From contig NZ_JAFCNB010000025.1 in assembly GCF_017896165.1 (NCBI RefSeq), positions 25,517-89,516 on the forward strand: a stretch of 64,000 bases of DNA, in the 5' to 3' direction. Under the pieces are notes generated by a model, which worked only from the letters and a program-made list of their open reading frames with translations, did not search any database and was not told where the DNA came from. The position numbers and the translations under genes are program-made. The DNA comes from Microbispora oryzae (GTDB taxonomy: Bacteria > Actinomycetota > Actinomycetes > Streptosporangiales > Streptosporangiaceae). Shown in pieces: positions 56,620 to 64,000 of the stretch; the first letter of the stretch is position 1, and the number at the start of each line of letters is the position of its first letter.

Positions 56620-56926
56620 ACGCTCCATCTCCAGCTCCGCGCGTTACCGCCGCTTGTCTCCTCACCACCGCAGGTGACAACCCTGAGTGTCCTTCTCCCA
56701 GGCCGCCTTCTGCCGCGCGCAACCGAGCCAGCTCCTGCCGTTCGGACGCACCCACCGTGCCGCTCTCACCCTCCCGCTCGCGGTCGAGCTTCACCCAGTT
56801 GTGCAGCGTGTAGGGGTTGATCCCCAGCTCCCGCGCGACCTGCGCGACGGGCTTGCCGGTCTCCTTAACGATCCGTACCGCTCCTTCTCGGAACTCCGGA
56901 TCAAACCGGCGTCTGTTGTCTCCCAC
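56620..56926 (-). pseudogene. IS3-family transposase OrfA remnant
   Basis: From GTG 56926 the frame reads VGDNRRRFDPEFREGAVRIVKETGKPVAQVARELGINPYTLHNWVKLDRERE, in pieces, the HTH_Tnp_1 domain of IS3 OrfA, then ERQELARLRA. A frameshift follows; the adjacent frame carries on as QKAAWEKDTQG. OrfB is absent. The copy is inactive. Confidence 0.75.
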
Positions 56927-56930
56927 GATC

Positions 56931-57026
56931 CGCGCCCACGAAAACGCCCTGACAGACATCGTCACCGGCCGCGCCCCACGGCTGCTCGAACGACACGGAG
57001 TCGGCCCGGACAGCCAACCGATGTAG
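56931..57026 (+). pseudogene. IS110-type transposase fragment
   Basis: A 31-codon piece, RAHENALTDIVTGRAPRLLERHGVGPDS, ends at a TAG. The A-P-x-L-L-x-x-H-G-V-G-P-D segment is typical of the IS110 transposase domain that precedes the Tnp_20 part. It abuts the IS3 fragment tail-to-tail within 5 bp, so one element probably inserted near the other. Confidence 0.5.
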
Positions 57027-57126
57027 GCCGCCCAGGACGTACGCGTCGAGGACGTCGCCGACCCAGGGGCGTGGCAGGCGAACGAAAAGTCCCGGTAAGG
57101 ACCAGCGGGTGCTACGGCTTAGGGCC

Positions 57127-57514
57127 TGTATCGAGCTGACCCAGATGTGGGGCGGCCAGGTGGCGGGGATCGGCGCGATGGTGGTGCGCGGCACGCCGCG
57201 CGACAGCCTGTACATCCTGGACACCCTGCTGAACCTCGACGGCGGGTGAAGCCGGAGATGGTCGCGACCGACAACGGCTCGTACTCCGACATGGCCTTCG
57301 GCCTGTACAAGATGCTTGGCTTGTGCTTCGCCCCGCGCTTCCGGGACCTGGAAGACCAGCGGTTCTGGCGGGCCGACCTACCCGACGACGGGGAGACGCC
57401 GGCCGCCGGGTACGGGCCGCTGGAGGCTGTCGCCTGCAACAAGGTCAACCTTAAGAGGATCGCCACGCACTGGCCGGACATGCTCCGGGTCGCCGGATCG
57501 CTCATCACCAACCC
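57127..57514 (+). pseudogene. Tn3-family transposase fragment (catalytic region)
   Basis: CIELTQMWGGQVAGIGAMVVRGTPRDSLYILDTLLNLDGG, in pieces, then a one-base frameshift in a G run at 57244-57246, then VKPEMVATDNGSYSDMAFGLYKMLGL, PRFRDLEDQRFWRADLPDDGETPAAGYGPLEAVACNKVNLKRIATHWPDMLRVAGSLITN. The ATDNGSYSD segment contains the catalytic Asp. Homology stops abruptly at 57514. It overlaps in content with the fragment at 42.2-42.7 kb, so at least two Tn3 copies once existed. Confidence 0.8.
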
Positions 57515-57599
57515 CTGGGCGCCGGGACGTCAGGCCGTTCGTTCGCTGCTTGCTACCGGGCCTGGGGCCGGGGGCGGGCGGGGTGCGCGGTCGCAGGCG

Positions 57600-57809
57600 C
57601 TCTCCCTGCGGCCCGAACATGATCAGGTACTCGACCGGGCCGCGCGGGCGGCTCCTGGACGGCATGCCGGTCGCGCAGCTGACGCCATTGAGCGTGGAGC
57701 CGCGGTGTTCGCGTGCGGCCCGCAGCCGGGGGCCCATCGCCGCCAATGTGTCGGCCACGTCGTCGCCTGTGACCCGCTCTGCCCCCTTCCGGACGTGCCG
57801 CTCCACCAT
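57600..57809 (-). pseudogene. XRE/cupin regulator N-terminal remnant
   Basis: From ATG 57809: MVERHVRKGAERVTGDDVADTLAAMGPRLRAAREHRGSTLNGVSCATGM. This matches the start of cupin-type XRE regulators (ADTLAAxGPRLRALRExRGxTLxxLSxxTG); homology ends after the second HTH helix, where the frame is broken. No cupin domain follows. It sits divergent from the epoxide hydrolase gene and was probably its regulator before a Tn3 insertion removed the rest. Confidence 0.6.
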
Positions 57810-57916
57810 CCTGTCCGGCAAGTTTGCCAGAACGGCAAGGGCAATTGCGGTGGATGGTCGCAGCTCCGCAGGATCGATGCGTACCTGCGTCCACCCGCGA
57901 ACCGAGAGAAGACCCC

Positions 57917-58903
57917 ATGCAGCCCGAGCCGTCCGCCGCACTCCGCCACCGCACCGTCGAGGCCCCAGCCGGGCGCCTGCACCTGGTCGAGCAGGGCACC
58001 GGCCCGCTGGTCCTGCTCGTGCACGGCTTCCCCGAGTCCTGGTACTCCTGGCGCTGCCAGCTCCCGGCCCTCGCCGCGGCCGGCTACCGGGCGGTGGCGC
58101 TCGACGTGCGCGGCTACGGCCGCTCCTCCAAGCCTGCGGAGACCGATGCCTACCGGATGCTGGACCTGGTGGAGGACAACGTCGCCCTCGTGCACGCCCT
58201 CGGCGAGGAGAACGCGGTGGTCGTCGGCCACGATTGGGGCTCCAACATCGCCGCCACCTCCGCCCTGCTCCACCCCGAGGTCTTCCGGGCCGTCGCCCTG
58301 CTGAGCGTCCCGTACGCGCCACCCGGCGGCCCCCGCCCCACCGACATCTTCGGCCAGATCGGTGGCCCCGAGCAGGAGTTCTACGTCTCCTACTTCCAGG
58401 AGCCCGGCCGCGCCGAGACGGAGATCGAGCCTGACGTGCGGGGCTGGCTCGCGGGCTTCTACGCCGCCCTGTCCGCCGACACCATGCCCGCCCAGGGCGA
58501 GCCCGACCCGCACTTCGTCGCCCACGGCGGCCAGCTGCGTGACCGTTTTCCCGCCGGCATCCTCCCGGCCTGGCTGGCCGAGGACGACCTCGACGTTTAC
58601 GCCGGAGAGTTCGAGCGCACGGGTCTGACGGGCGCCCTCAACCGCTACCGCAACGTGGACCGCGACTGGGAGGACCTCGCCCCCCACCGCGGAGCCCCGA
58701 TCAAGCAGCCGTCCCTCTTCATCGGCGGCGCCCTGGACGCCTCCACCACCTGGATGTCCGACGCTATCGACGCCTTCCCCACCACCCTCCCCGGCCTGAC
58801 CGCCTCCCACCTCGTAGAGGGCTGCGGCCACTGGATCCAGCAGGAACGCCCCGAGGAGATCAACCGTCTGCTGACCGGCTGGCTCAACACCCTCACGGGT
58901 TGA
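57917..58903 (+). CDS. Epoxide hydrolase-type alpha/beta hydrolase
   Basis: A 328-aa protein. The HGFPESWYSWR oxyanion motif, GYGRSSKP, and GHDWGSNIAATSALLHPEVF (Asp nucleophile) are classic for soluble epoxide hydrolases. The cap has a lid Tyr region (FYVSYFQEPGRAE). HLVEGCGHWIQQERPEEINRLL provides the catalytic His, and GALDASTTW holds the acidic residue. ATG 57917 after GAGAGAAG. It is flanked on both sides by transposon debris: a truncated regulator upstream and a resolvase remnant overlapping its stop (TTGA). Confidence 0.87.
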   Translation: MQPEPSAALRHRTVEAPAGRLHLVEQGTGPLVLLVHGFPESWYSWRCQLPALAAAGYRAVALDVRGYGRSSKPAETDAYRMLDLVEDNVALVHALGEENAVVVGHDWGSNIAATSALLHPEVFRAVALLSVPYAPPGGPRPTDIFGQIGGPEQEFYVSYFQEPGRAETEIEPDVRGWLAGFYAALSADTMPAQGEPDPHFVAHGGQLRDRFPAGILPAWLAEDDLDVYAGEFERTGLTGALNRYRNVDRDWEDLAPHRGAPIKQPSLFIGGALDASTTWMSDAIDAFPTTLPGLTASHLVEGCGHWIQQERPEEINRLLTGWLNTLTG

Positions 58904-59115
58904 ACCGCAACGCCCCCGAGCTGATGACCCTCTCCGGCCAGCTTCAGGACGCCGGCGTCCAGCTCGAACTCCTCACCGGCCCGCTCACCGGCATCTACGA
59001 CCCCAACGGCATGGGCGCGATGTTCTTCGCCGTGCTCGCCGTCGCCGCCCAGTTCGACCGTAACTACATCCGAGAGAAGACCCTGGAGGGCCAGCAGACC
59101 GCCGCTGACAAGGGG
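58900..59115 (+). pseudogene. Serine recombinase (Tn3 resolvase-like) fragment
   Basis: RNAPELMTLSGQLQDAGVQLELLTGPLTGIYDPNGMGAMFFAVLAVAAQFDRNYIREKTLEGQQTAADKG, in pieces, is the middle of a resolvase/invertase catalytic domain and the start of helix E. The N-terminal part with the catalytic Ser and the C-terminal DNA-binding domain are missing. Homology ends near 59115, just before the convergent SDR stop. Confidence 0.78.
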
Positions 59116-59138
59116 CCGGTGACCCGGCACCGGCGGTC

Positions 59139-59837
59139 TCAAGACCAGGCGATCTCGCCATGGCGGTCGATGAAGCGTCCGGTGCGGGCGCCGGGCTCCT
59201 CGGTGGCGAGGGCGACGATCGCGTCCGTGCCCTCGGTGAGGGTCTGGGAGCCGCTGTGACCGTTCATGTCGGTCGCGGTGTAGCCGGGGTCGGCGGCGTT
59301 GACGCGAATGCCCTTGAGCCCTTTGGCGTACTGCGTGGTCAACATCGTCAGCGCCGCCTTCGAGGAGGCGTACAGCGGCGCGACGACGTGCGACTCGGAC
59401 CGGCCGGGGTCGTGGGTGAAGGTGAGGGAGCCCATGCCACTGCTGACGTTGATGATCACGGGGTCGTCCGAGCGGCGCAGCAGCGGCAGGAACGCGGTGG
59501 TGGTGCGGACGACGCCGATGACGTTGACGTCGAGGACGGCGCGGGCGTCGGCGGCGGTGAGGTCGCCGGGATCACCGAAGGGACCCTGTACCCCCGCGTT
59601 GTTGATCAGGACATCGATCCTGCCCTCGTGCTCGGCGACGTCCGCGGCGGCGGCGGCCACGGACGCGTCGTCGGTCACGTCGATGGGGACGAAGCGTGCG
59701 CCCAGCGCGGCGGCTGCCTCCTCACCCCGCTCACGGTCGCGGGCTCCCAGGAGAACGGTGTGACCGCACGCGATAAGGCGGCGGGCGGTCTCGCGGCCGA
59801 TGCCCTTGTTGGCTCCGGTGATGAAAGTGATTGTCAT
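59139..59837 (-). CDS. Short-chain dehydrogenase/reductase
   Basis: A 232-aa SDR. MTITFITGANKGIGRETARRLIACGHTVLLGARDRERG (TGxxxGIG), VLINNAGVQG, and SSGMGSLTFTHDPGRSESHVVAPLYASSKAALTMLT with an unusually long Ser-to-Tyr segment, as in carbonyl-reductase-like SDRs. NADP preference is likely from GARDRERG. ATG 59837. It is divergent from an XRE/MmyB-like regulator at 59952, probably its controller. Confidence 0.86.
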   Translation of the reverse strand: MTITFITGANKGIGRETARRLIACGHTVLLGARDRERGEEAAAALGARFVPIDVTDDASVAAAAADVAEHEGRIDVLINNAGVQGPFGDPGDLTAADARAVLDVNVIGVVRTTTAFLPLLRRSDDPVIINVSSGMGSLTFTHDPGRSESHVVAPLYASSKAALTMLTTQYAKGLKGIRVNAADPGYTATDMNGHSGSQTLTEGTDAIVALATEEPGARTGRFIDRHGEIAWS

Positions 59838-59951
59838 GCCTTCGATGGTTGCCTTGACGAGGGAGCCGAACCAGGGACGCTTCGACGGTAGGAAGACCAG
59901 TACCACCCTCGCGCCCCCGCATGCGATCGGGGATGCAGGAGGATGGAGGGC

Positions 59952-60821
59952 ATGACGACGACACCCCCCGGGGCCGGACTGGGCGCGATGATCCGCACGT
60001 GGCGGGACCGGCTGCCCCCGTCGGCCGCCGGGCTGCCGGTCGTCCGCAAGCGCCGGGCTGTCGGGCTGCGGCGCGAGGAACTGGCCGACCTGGCCGGAGT
60101 GTCGGTCGACTACGTCGTGCGCCTGGAGCAGGGGCGGGCCACGACACCCTCGGAGTCGGTGGTGGCGTCCCTGGCGCGCGCCCTTCAGCTGTCCACCGCC
60201 GAGCGGGACCACCTCTACCGGCTGGCCCGGATCGTGCCGCCGGCGGACGGTACGATCTGTGACCATCTTCCGCCCGGCGTGCAACGGGTGCTCGTCCGCC
60301 TCGGAGACGTACCGGTTGCCGTATTCGCGGCGGACTGGCAACTGGTGTGGTGGAACCATGGGTGGGCCGCCCTGCTGGGCGACCCCTTGGCCTCGCCGCC
60401 GCGGATGCGCAACTTCGCCCGCGACAGGTTCCCGGTGGGCGCCGATCACGCCCCCCTCGCGCTGTGGCCGGTCACCGAGGCGGACCGCGACACCACCGAC
60501 GCCGCCGTCGTCTCCGACCTGCGCCGCGCCACCGGCCGCTTCCCCCGGGACAGCCGCCTGGCCGCGCTGGTCCGCGACCTGAACGCAGGCAACGAGAGGT
60601 TCGCCGAGCTGTGGGCGACGGGAGAGGTGACCGCGAACCGCGAGGTCCACAAGACGGTCGACCACCCGTCGGTGGGCCCAGTCACGGTGGACTGCGATGT
60701 CCTGACCGACGGCGACACCGAGCTCAAGATCGTCATCATGACCGCCGCGCCGGGCAGCGAGGACGAGACCAAACTCCAGCTCACCACCGTCGTCGGCCCA
60801 CCGGCCGGCACGCGCAACTGA
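59952..60821 (+). CDS. XRE-family regulator with MmyB-like ligand domain
   Basis: A 289-aa protein. LGAMIRTWRDRLPPSAAGLPVVRKRRAVGLRREELADLAGVSVDYVVRLEQGRATTPSESVVASLARALQLSTAERDHLYRLARI, in pieces, is the actinobacterial XRE domain. The second part (VPVAVFAADWQLVWWNHGWAALLGDP, MRNFARDRFPVG, EVHKTVDHPSVGPVTVDCDVL) is the MmyB-like PAS domain. ATG 59952 has AGGAGG about 9 nt upstream; ATG 59943 sits on top of it. Such regulators usually repress a divergent SDR, which is the arrangement here. Confidence 0.87.
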   Translation: MTTTPPGAGLGAMIRTWRDRLPPSAAGLPVVRKRRAVGLRREELADLAGVSVDYVVRLEQGRATTPSESVVASLARALQLSTAERDHLYRLARIVPPADGTICDHLPPGVQRVLVRLGDVPVAVFAADWQLVWWNHGWAALLGDPLASPPRMRNFARDRFPVGADHAPLALWPVTEADRDTTDAAVVSDLRRATGRFPRDSRLAALVRDLNAGNERFAELWATGEVTANREVHKTVDHPSVGPVTVDCDVLTDGDTELKIVIMTAAPGSEDETKLQLTTVVGPPAGTRN

Positions 60822-60951
60822 TCCGCCCCGCGCGTCGGCCGACCGACGCCTCACAGTCCCTGCGACCAGGCACGCCAGCGCCCGGAGCGATGGGGTGCGG
60901 GCGTAACCGGCGTGCCCCCGGCGGCCGTTGGAACTGTTGTGACGAGAACCA

Positions 60952-61104
60952 AAGAACGTCAAGAACTGGCGGACCCTCACCAAACTCCGCACCGAGCCCG
61001 CCCGCGCCACCCACCTCTTGCGCGCCCTGCTCGTTCTGACGAACCTCGAAGTCAACCGCCGACAGATGATTTACTTCGCAGAGTGTCGCCCACGACCAGC
61101 GTGA
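60952..61104 (+). pseudogene. IS5-type transposase C-terminal fragment
   Basis: A 50-codon piece, KNVKNWRTLTKLRTEPARATHLLRALLVLTNLEVNR, matches the C-terminal end of IS5-group transposases in actinomycetes. The rest of the element is absent. It lies in a 750-bp gene-poor gap. Confidence 0.65.
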
Positions 61105-61256
61105 GCACCCCAAGAACCGGTGGCCAGCTCTTTGAACTGCGGTTTCAAGTTGGCGGAGGCTCCGTGCTGGACGACCTGGCCCGCCAGGCTCAGCACGGCA
61201 CCGATGACGTCGTGGCCCAGCTGCTCTCACAGGCCCGGAACGGAAACGCACAGTGA
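61101..61256 (+). CDS. Small unrecognised ORF overlapping the IS5 remnant (low confidence)
   Basis: A GTGA overlap with the IS5 fragment stop opens a 51-aa frame: VSTPRTGGQLFELRFQVGGGSVLDDLARQAQHGTDDVVAQLLSQARNGNAQ, in pieces. Third positions are G/C-rich and the end is helical, but there is no ribosome site and no family match. It may be the 3' end of a disrupted gene. Confidence 0.25.
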   Translation: MSTPRTGGQLFELRFQVGGGSVLDDLARQAQHGTDDVVAQLLSQARNGNAQ

Positions 61257-61570
61257 TCCCCGTGCCGCTGCACCGCTGGAAGGACCCCGGCCTCCTCGGC
61301 GCCTCCGGTCCCGGGAACACGGCGTCTTCACCCTCCCGTGCGCCGAGTTGCCAGATAACTGGGAATCGAACGGGCCCATCATGGAGGGATGATTCCTGCT
61401 CACCATGGCCTTTGATCTTGGTCTTGCCAGATAACGAAGGTTATTCCGCAACCTTCGGCGGGCGAGGCGTTCAGGCTGGAGCTGTGGATCTTTTTAGGAC
61501 TTCGCCAATCCGGCCGGGGTGCACGGTGGGCGATTACGGTATGCGTGGTGATCTATGGGAGGATTCTCCC
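61257..61570. other. Noncoding gap with repeated TTGCCAGATAAC and a hairpin
   Basis: No gene is supported. TTGCCAGATAAC occurs twice in the same orientation (near 61348-61359 and 61424-61435), and CGAAGGTT (61435-61442) pairs with AACCTTCG (61450-61457). These resemble pieces of a mobile-element end or resolution region, consistent with the Tn3/IS debris around them, but no element can be delimited. A GGGAGG ribosome site for the next gene lies at its right end. Confidence 0.4.
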
Positions 61571-62005
61571 ATGGCATCCGTTAGGCAGATTCAAGTCGCC
61601 TTCGATTGCGCTTCACCTGAACGTGTCGGTCGCTTCTGGTGCGAGGTGTTGGGGTATGTCGCGCCGGCACCGCCTGAGGGGTTCGCCAGTTGGGACGACT
61701 TCAATCGCACGCTGCCGCCCGAGCAGCGGGACTCATGGTTCGCATGCAGCGACCCCTCGGGTGTCGGTCCGCGGCTGTACTTCCAGCGCGTCCCCGAAGG
61801 CAAGGTCGCCAAGAATCGGCTGCACCTTGACGTGCGGGTCGGCACCGGACTCGTCGGTGCAGAGCGACTGGCAACCCTCGAGGCCGAATGCGCACGATTG
61901 ATCCCTCTCGGCGCGAAACGCGTGCGGCTCCTGCCCGCCGATGAAGAAAACGAGTCGTGCCTCGTGATGCAGGACATCGAGGGCAACGAGTTCTGCCTGA
62001 GCTGA
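61571..62005 (+). CDS. VOC/glyoxalase-like domain protein
   Basis: A 144-aa protein. VRQIQVAFDCASPERVGRFWCEVLGYV, FNRTLPPEQRDSWFACSDPSGVGPRLYFQRVPEGKVAKNRLHLDVRVG and VMQDIEGNEFCLS are the Glyoxalase_6 motifs, including the extra loop before PRLYFQRVPEGK. ATG 61571 with GGGAGG at 8 nt. Very similar in layout to 63318-63767; the two flank a Tn3 transposase remnant. Confidence 0.84.
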   Translation: MASVRQIQVAFDCASPERVGRFWCEVLGYVAPAPPEGFASWDDFNRTLPPEQRDSWFACSDPSGVGPRLYFQRVPEGKVAKNRLHLDVRVGTGLVGAERLATLEAECARLIPLGAKRVRLLPADEENESCLVMQDIEGNEFCLS

Positions 62006-62087
62006 CGAACGTCTACCTCGTTGAACGCGACACAGACCTGACTCCCTGATCTGCTCCCACGGGGAAGGCTGTCCGTCAGCTCTCCCT

Positions 62088-63245
62088 TCACACCGCGCCG
62101 CTGTTGATCTCGGGAAGATCGGGGATCTCGCCGAGTTCGCGAAGTCCCTCGCGTCCGACTCGCCCAGCAGGGAGAGAAGCGGGGCGCACGGTGTTGTAGC
62201 GCAGGGCCAGCTTCTCCAGCATCGCCGCCTCCGCCGACCCGTCGTCCTCCGGCACCAGGGCCTCCACGGTAGCCACCGCCGAGGAGACCGTCGTACGCGG
62301 CACGGCCTCCTCCACCGCCGCCCACGATGCGGCGACGTCCAGGTCCGCGTCGTGCTCGGTGGCCAGGTCCAGCTCCTCGGTGAGGATCTTCGACGCCTTC
62401 GCCAGGACGCGGGCCGCCTTCTCCAACTGCGGCAGCATCGCCAGCCGTTCCCGGTCCGACGCCCGCCGGGCCGGGCTGATCAGCCAGTTCGCCATCAGCA
62501 CCGCAAACAGGTCGAGCGCGTCGTCGACCGCCTGCGCCTCCATCTGGTGCACCACCGCCGTACCCGTCGACTTCGTCGGCGGAGTACGCAGCCGCTCCAG
62601 CTCCGAGAACCGGGAGCCCTCCGCCGTCTTCAGCGTCGCCACCAAGTCGCCGGGCAGCCGCCGGGTCCGTCCGCCGCGCGGCCCTCGCGATCGTGGTGTG
62701 TAGCCGCTTCTCCGCGACCTTCCGCGCCTCCGACACCTGCCGGGCAACCACCGACATCCTGGGTAGCAGTACCCGTTGACGGCGCAGCCGGCCCACCGCC
62801 TGGTTGAACAGTGCCACCGGCCCCTCGGCGTGCGTCCACGCCCGCACATGCAGGAACGTGCTGAACCGCCGCGACCACTCCGCATCCTCGAACTCGTGGT
62901 ACTCGTAGGCGTCCCGGGTCTCCCACGCGTGCTCGTACGCCGTCGGCTTGCGCTCGGTGTACCGCTTCACGCACGAGAGTCCTCGATGCCGAGCTGCGTG
63001 GCCAGGTGCTCGACCACGACCCATGGCACGTCCAGCGGGTCGTCCGGGAGGAACCGGCCGATGTAGCGCAGGGTGCACATCTGGAGAGCGAAACCGAGTC
63101 GGCTGTGATCCCCGCGCGGTTTCGCGATCAGTTTGCGGTCCTCGTCGTCCACGAAGAAGATCCGCTCCAGCTCCGGCCGGGTCGGCTCCTCGTTGAACTT
63201 GCCGTACGACGCCGCCTGTTCGTCGGTCAGGAACTCCACTGACAT
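62088..63245 (-). pseudogene. Tn3-family transposase N-terminal half, multiply frameshifted
   Basis: From ATG 63245: MSVEFLTDEQAASYGKFNEEPTRPELERIFFVDDEDRKLI, then RLGFALQMCTLRYIGRFLPDDPLDVPWVVVEHLATQLGIED (the DUF4158 N-terminal domain of Tn3 TnpA). A one-base loss near 62970 shifts to CVKRYTERKPTAYEHAWETRDAYEYHEFEDAEW. A second shift near 62660 leads to LPGDLVATLKTAEGSRFSELERLR and on to LALRYNTVRP. The catalytic half is missing. It cannot be functional, but with the C-terminal pieces elsewhere it shows that a Tn3 element was active in this region. Confidence 0.82.
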
Positions 63246-63317
63246 GAGCGTGAAGCTATCGGCGCCCGGAGCTCAGGGATCTTCCGTCGCACCTCGCCGG
63301 CGGGCCTGCCACCTGTG

Positions 63318-63767
63318 CTAGACCACGTCGAACTCGTTCCCTTCGGGATCCACCATCGCCACCGCATAGTGATCAAGCCCGGACTGCGACAGCACCCGCA
63401 CGACGGACGCTCCCGCCTGGACAAGCCGCTCCACCTCGCCATCCACCCGCGCTTTCCGGGTCTCCAGTGGTACGTCCTCCCGCTTGCCGCCCACCTTCAC
63501 ATCCAGATGGAACCGGTTCTTGACCACCTTGCCCTCAGGCACCTGCTGAAACCAGATCCTCGGTCCGTGCCCCTCGGGATCGACGATGCTGTCGCTGCCG
63601 TCTCCCTCGCCCAGCTCGTCCTCGGGCACTCCGATGCTGCGCCAGTAATCCCGCCACGTGTCGAATCCACCGGGCGGCGGCTCCACCGTGTATCGCAGCG
63701 CGCCCGCCCAGAACCGGGCCATCCGCTCAGGTGCCGCACAGTCAATGACCAGCTGATAGGAAACCAT
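63318..63767 (-). CDS. VOC/glyoxalase-like domain protein
   Basis: A 149-aa protein. SYQLVIDCAAPERMARFWAGALRYTVEPPPGGFDTWRDYWRSIGVPEDEL, in pieces, then GPRIWFQQVPEGKVVKNRFHLDVKVGGKREDVPLETR and YAVAMVDPEGNEFDVV. Complete Glyoxalase_6 domain. ATG 63767 has AGGA about 8 nt upstream; the frame above it is not conserved. The substrate is unknown. Confidence 0.84.
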   Translation of the reverse strand: MVSYQLVIDCAAPERMARFWAGALRYTVEPPPGGFDTWRDYWRSIGVPEDELGEGDGSDSIVDPEGHGPRIWFQQVPEGKVVKNRFHLDVKVGGKREDVPLETRKARVDGEVERLVQAGASVVRVLSQSGLDHYAVAMVDPEGNEFDVV

Positions 63768-63907
63768 GGCAGCCATCCTGCCGGACCCGTCCGACAATGT
63801 TGGCTCGCGGTCCGGACGAGGGGCGCCTGGTTTTCCACTTACTTCACGATCACGGCACACCCGAATGCATGGCGAGCAATTGTCAAATCCTGTGGATTGC
63901 GTGTGAT

Positions 63908-64000
63908 TCACAGAGCTCGAAGCCATTGGTCGAGGGCTGCGAAGTCGTCGTCGGCGAGTCCCCGGTATGACTCCACGTGGTGGAGGAGAGCCTGGCCGCT
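63908..64000 (-). CDS. C-terminus of an unrecognised gene running off the right edge
   Basis: An open minus-strand frame enters from beyond base 64000 and stops at 63908-63910. It encodes SGQALLHHVESYRGLADDDFAALDQWLRAL, an acidic helical end. Too short to assign to a family. Confidence 0.45.
   Translation of the reverse strand, partial: SGQALLHHVESYRGLADDDFAALDQWLRAL

Noticed and set aside
1..64000. tRNA, rRNA, CRISPR arrays or riboswitches
   Set aside because: No cloverleaf-like sequence with a TTC loop, no rRNA core motif and no regularly spaced repeats were recognised. Absence by eye is not proof; tRNAscan-SE and Infernal would settle it.

Overview
This is a very GC-rich, densely packed chromosomal window from an actinomycete. 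GTG and TTG starts are common. Four-base ATGA or GTGA gene overlaps are frequent, and several genes look leaderless. SARP/AfsR-type regulators, ECF sigma factors with C-terminal extensions, DUF6297-type ABC permeases and many one-component regulators all fit Streptosporangiales or a close relative. That placement is an inference, because no rRNA or housekeeping marker is present. No tRNA, rRNA or CRISPR array was seen.

Layout. (1) 0-16.7 kb holds small resistance and stress modules: a DHA2 MFS exporter, SRPBCC/AHSA1 proteins, a SARP regulator, a dehalogenase-like hydrolase, a DUF2268 peptidase with its MerR/TipA-like regulator, an ECF42-like sigma factor, two ArsR regulators (one coupled to an SRPBCC-dihydrofolate-reductase-like fusion), an ABC pair and an APC permease. 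(2) 17.3-23.95 kb is the most interesting part. It is a tightly coupled six-gene operon headed by a sedoheptulose-7-phosphate cyclase (2-epi-5-epi-valiolone-synthase family), followed by an SDR, a GMC oxidoreductase, a Gfo/Idh/MocA oxidoreductase, a sugar-porter MFS protein and a HAD sugar-phosphatase-like protein. It looks like a small, glycosyltransferase-free C7-cyclitol pathway. (3) 24-34.3 kb carries a DUF1062 protein, VOC and NmrA proteins, a TetR/DrrA/DrrB-like module, a 1046-aa AfsR-like regulator, and a TetR gene whose divergent promoter holds two tandem Tn10-like tet operators in front of a histidine-rich peptide and an ADP-ribosylglycohydrolase. (4) 34.4-42 kb has two paralogous membrane-anchored LuxR regulators (one frameshifted), a frameshifted membrane protein, a MOSC protein, an AraC remnant and a ferredoxin-MBL hydrolase with a TetR regulator.

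(5) 42-63.3 kb is an accessory zone. Regulator/enzyme pairs (AKR/TetR, ECF41/SnoaL, XRE, a Clp-N/HTH protein, MarR/quinone oxidoreductase, a KfrA-like coiled coil, two paralogous MerR/SDR pairs, an epoxide hydrolase, XRE/SDR, VOC proteins) sit among decayed Tn3-family transposase and resolvase pieces, IS3, IS110 and IS5 fragments and a broken tyrosine recombinase. A 38-bp lox-like palindrome lies next to the KfrA-like gene.

Most functional units are a regulator beside or divergent from one or two small-molecule enzymes. In many cases the operator can be read directly as a palindrome in the shared promoter. Single-base frameshifts, often in G/C runs, recur between 33 and 63 kb. They could be real decay or assembly error, and raw reads would decide.
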